Positions 6,500 through 7,199 of a stretch of 7,199 nucleotides of DNA are shown here, piece by piece. Position numbers and translations under genes: made by a program. The stretch's first letter is position 1; the number at the start of each line of letters is the position of its first letter. The notes beneath the pieces were generated by a model. It saw only the letters and a program-made list of their open reading frames with translations, searched no databases and was not told where the DNA came from. Source of the stretch: Acidobacteriaceae bacterium (GTDB lineage Bacteria; Acidobacteriota; Terriglobia; Terriglobales; Acidobacteriaceae); assembly GCA_025462785.1 (NCBI GenBank), contig JAOAPG010000037.1:1-7199 (forward strand). Reading direction: 5' to 3'.

Positions 6500-6730
6500 T
6501 CGGCCCCAAGTGAACCGAACTCACTACTAGTCACAGAGTTACACCCGCAAGTGCTAGTCCTTATAGCGGACATTTGATTGTTCAACTTGTCTCCAGAATT
6601 TTTAATGGCTTCGATGGTTTGACTTCGAATCTGTGTGGCTGAAGTGGACGCTCACCTTTCACAGGCCCCCCACATCACCCGGTCTAACGTAGTAAAGTAA
6701 ACCTGCTAAGACACACAGCTACTTTCGAAT
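6500..6730. other. Intergenic region between divergent secretin operon and smpB
   Basis: No gene is seen here. It should hold the smpB promoter, but no convincing -35/-10 pair stands out: TTGACT at 6619-6624 has no -10 box at the right distance, and TAAAGT at 6693-6698 lacks a -35. On the plus strand CTGTG (6631-6635) can pair with CACAG (6660-6664) around an imperfect inner stem. A small repeat AACTC/GAGTT lies near 6519-6540. Neither resembles a known RNA, and no tmRNA or tRNA was recognised. Confidence 0.4.
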
Positions 6731-7199
6731 ATGGCTCGCCAGACCACCCATCAAACAAAACCGAATGCGCAAAAGAATCCCCGCCGCGATCCTACGGCCG
6801 CCGGCGAGCGAGATGCCGCTGTTAATAGGATCGCTTCACACAACTATTTCTTGCTGGAAAAATTTGAAACCGGGGTGGTTTTGACAGGCACGGAGGTCAA
6901 GTCCGTCCGAAATGGGCTCACAAACCTCAAAGATTCTTATGGATTGATCAAAGACGGCGAACTTTGGCTTCTAAATTGCCACATCGGACCTTACGAACAT
7001 GGCAATATCTTTAACCACGCCCCACTTCGTACCCGTAAATTGTTGGTTCATGCCGACGAAATCCGCAAACTGATCGGCAAAACGCAACAACGTGGGCTAA
7101 CCTTGATTCCAACTCGGATGTATTTCAAAAATGGGCGGGTAAAGCTTGAACTCGCGTTGGCAAAGGGCAAGCAACTGTGGGATAAGCGGGAAACGGAAC
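6731..7199 (+). CDS. smpB: SsrA-binding protein SmpB (3' end missing)
   Basis: SmpB binds tmRNA and brings it to stalled ribosomes for trans-translation. The first 156 codons are present. After a basic, low-complexity N-terminal extension of about 30 residues, the conserved core begins at NRIASHNYFLLEKFETG and runs through VLTGTEVKSVRNGLTNLKDS, WLLNCHIGPYEHGN, RTRKLLVHADEIRKLIGK and YFKNGRVKLELALAKGKQ. The last visible residues are LWDKRETE, where the family usually has LYDKRE. The C-terminal tail, which enters the mRNA channel of the ribosome, lies beyond the window. The start is the ATG at 6731; no clear Shine-Dalgarno precedes it, so a different start within the extension remains possible. 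It is divergent from the secretin operon. Confidence 0.96.
   Translation, partial: MARQTTHQTKPNAQKNPRRDPTAAGERDAAVNRIASHNYFLLEKFETGVVLTGTEVKSVRNGLTNLKDSYGLIKDGELWLLNCHIGPYEHGNIFNHAPLRTRKLLVHADEIRKLIGKTQQRGLTLIPTRMYFKNGRVKLELALAKGKQLWDKRETE

Noticed and set aside
6730..7199. Search for tmRNA (ssrA) beside smpB
   Set aside because: No tRNA-like ends or tag-peptide frame are seen in the window. ssrA could lie beyond the right edge.

Overview
The window (about 54% GC by eye) looks like a chromosomal segment of a soil-type Gram-negative bacterium, most likely an Acidobacteriota of the Terriglobia/Koribacter kind. This assignment is an inference. It rests on the secretin that ends in a cohesin-like domain, the tandem GspG-like pseudopilins with matching C-terminal ends, and a Ycf46-type AAA+ ATPase next to rpsT. 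There are seven protein genes. Two are cut by the window edges: the ABC transporter on the left and smpB on the right. I see no rRNA, tRNA, CRISPR array, insertion sequence or phage gene.

Layout. At 1-899 (+) is the 3' part of a fused permease/ATPase ABC exporter of the SbmA/BacA-YddA (ABCD-like) type. It converges with a Ycf46-like AAA+ ATPase at 962-2566 (-), which is divergent from rpsT (ribosomal protein S20) at 2660-2929 (+). The minus-strand block 6385-3004 is read right to left. It holds a secretin of unusual build (signal peptide, TPRs, N0/N1, secretin pore, Pro/Ala linker, cohesin-like domain), then a 106-bp gap with a strong hairpin, then two GspG-like pseudopilins joined stop-to-start (TAA|ATG). 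At 6731-7199 (+) is smpB, without its 3' end.

The secretin and the two pseudopilins read as one transcription unit. An extended -10 promoter lies at 6491-6499. It is followed by a leader of about 99 nt that can fold into nested hairpins ending just before a good Shine-Dalgarno. The unit is flanked by housekeeping genes (rpsT, smpB) and contains no assembly ATPase, inner-membrane platform protein or prepilin peptidase. The outer-membrane pore and its pseudopilins must therefore borrow the motor from another locus or do something other than classical type II secretion. This orphan secretin/pseudopilin unit, with its cohesin-like tail and structured leader, is the most interesting part of the window. 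The other genes appear to be ordinary core genes.
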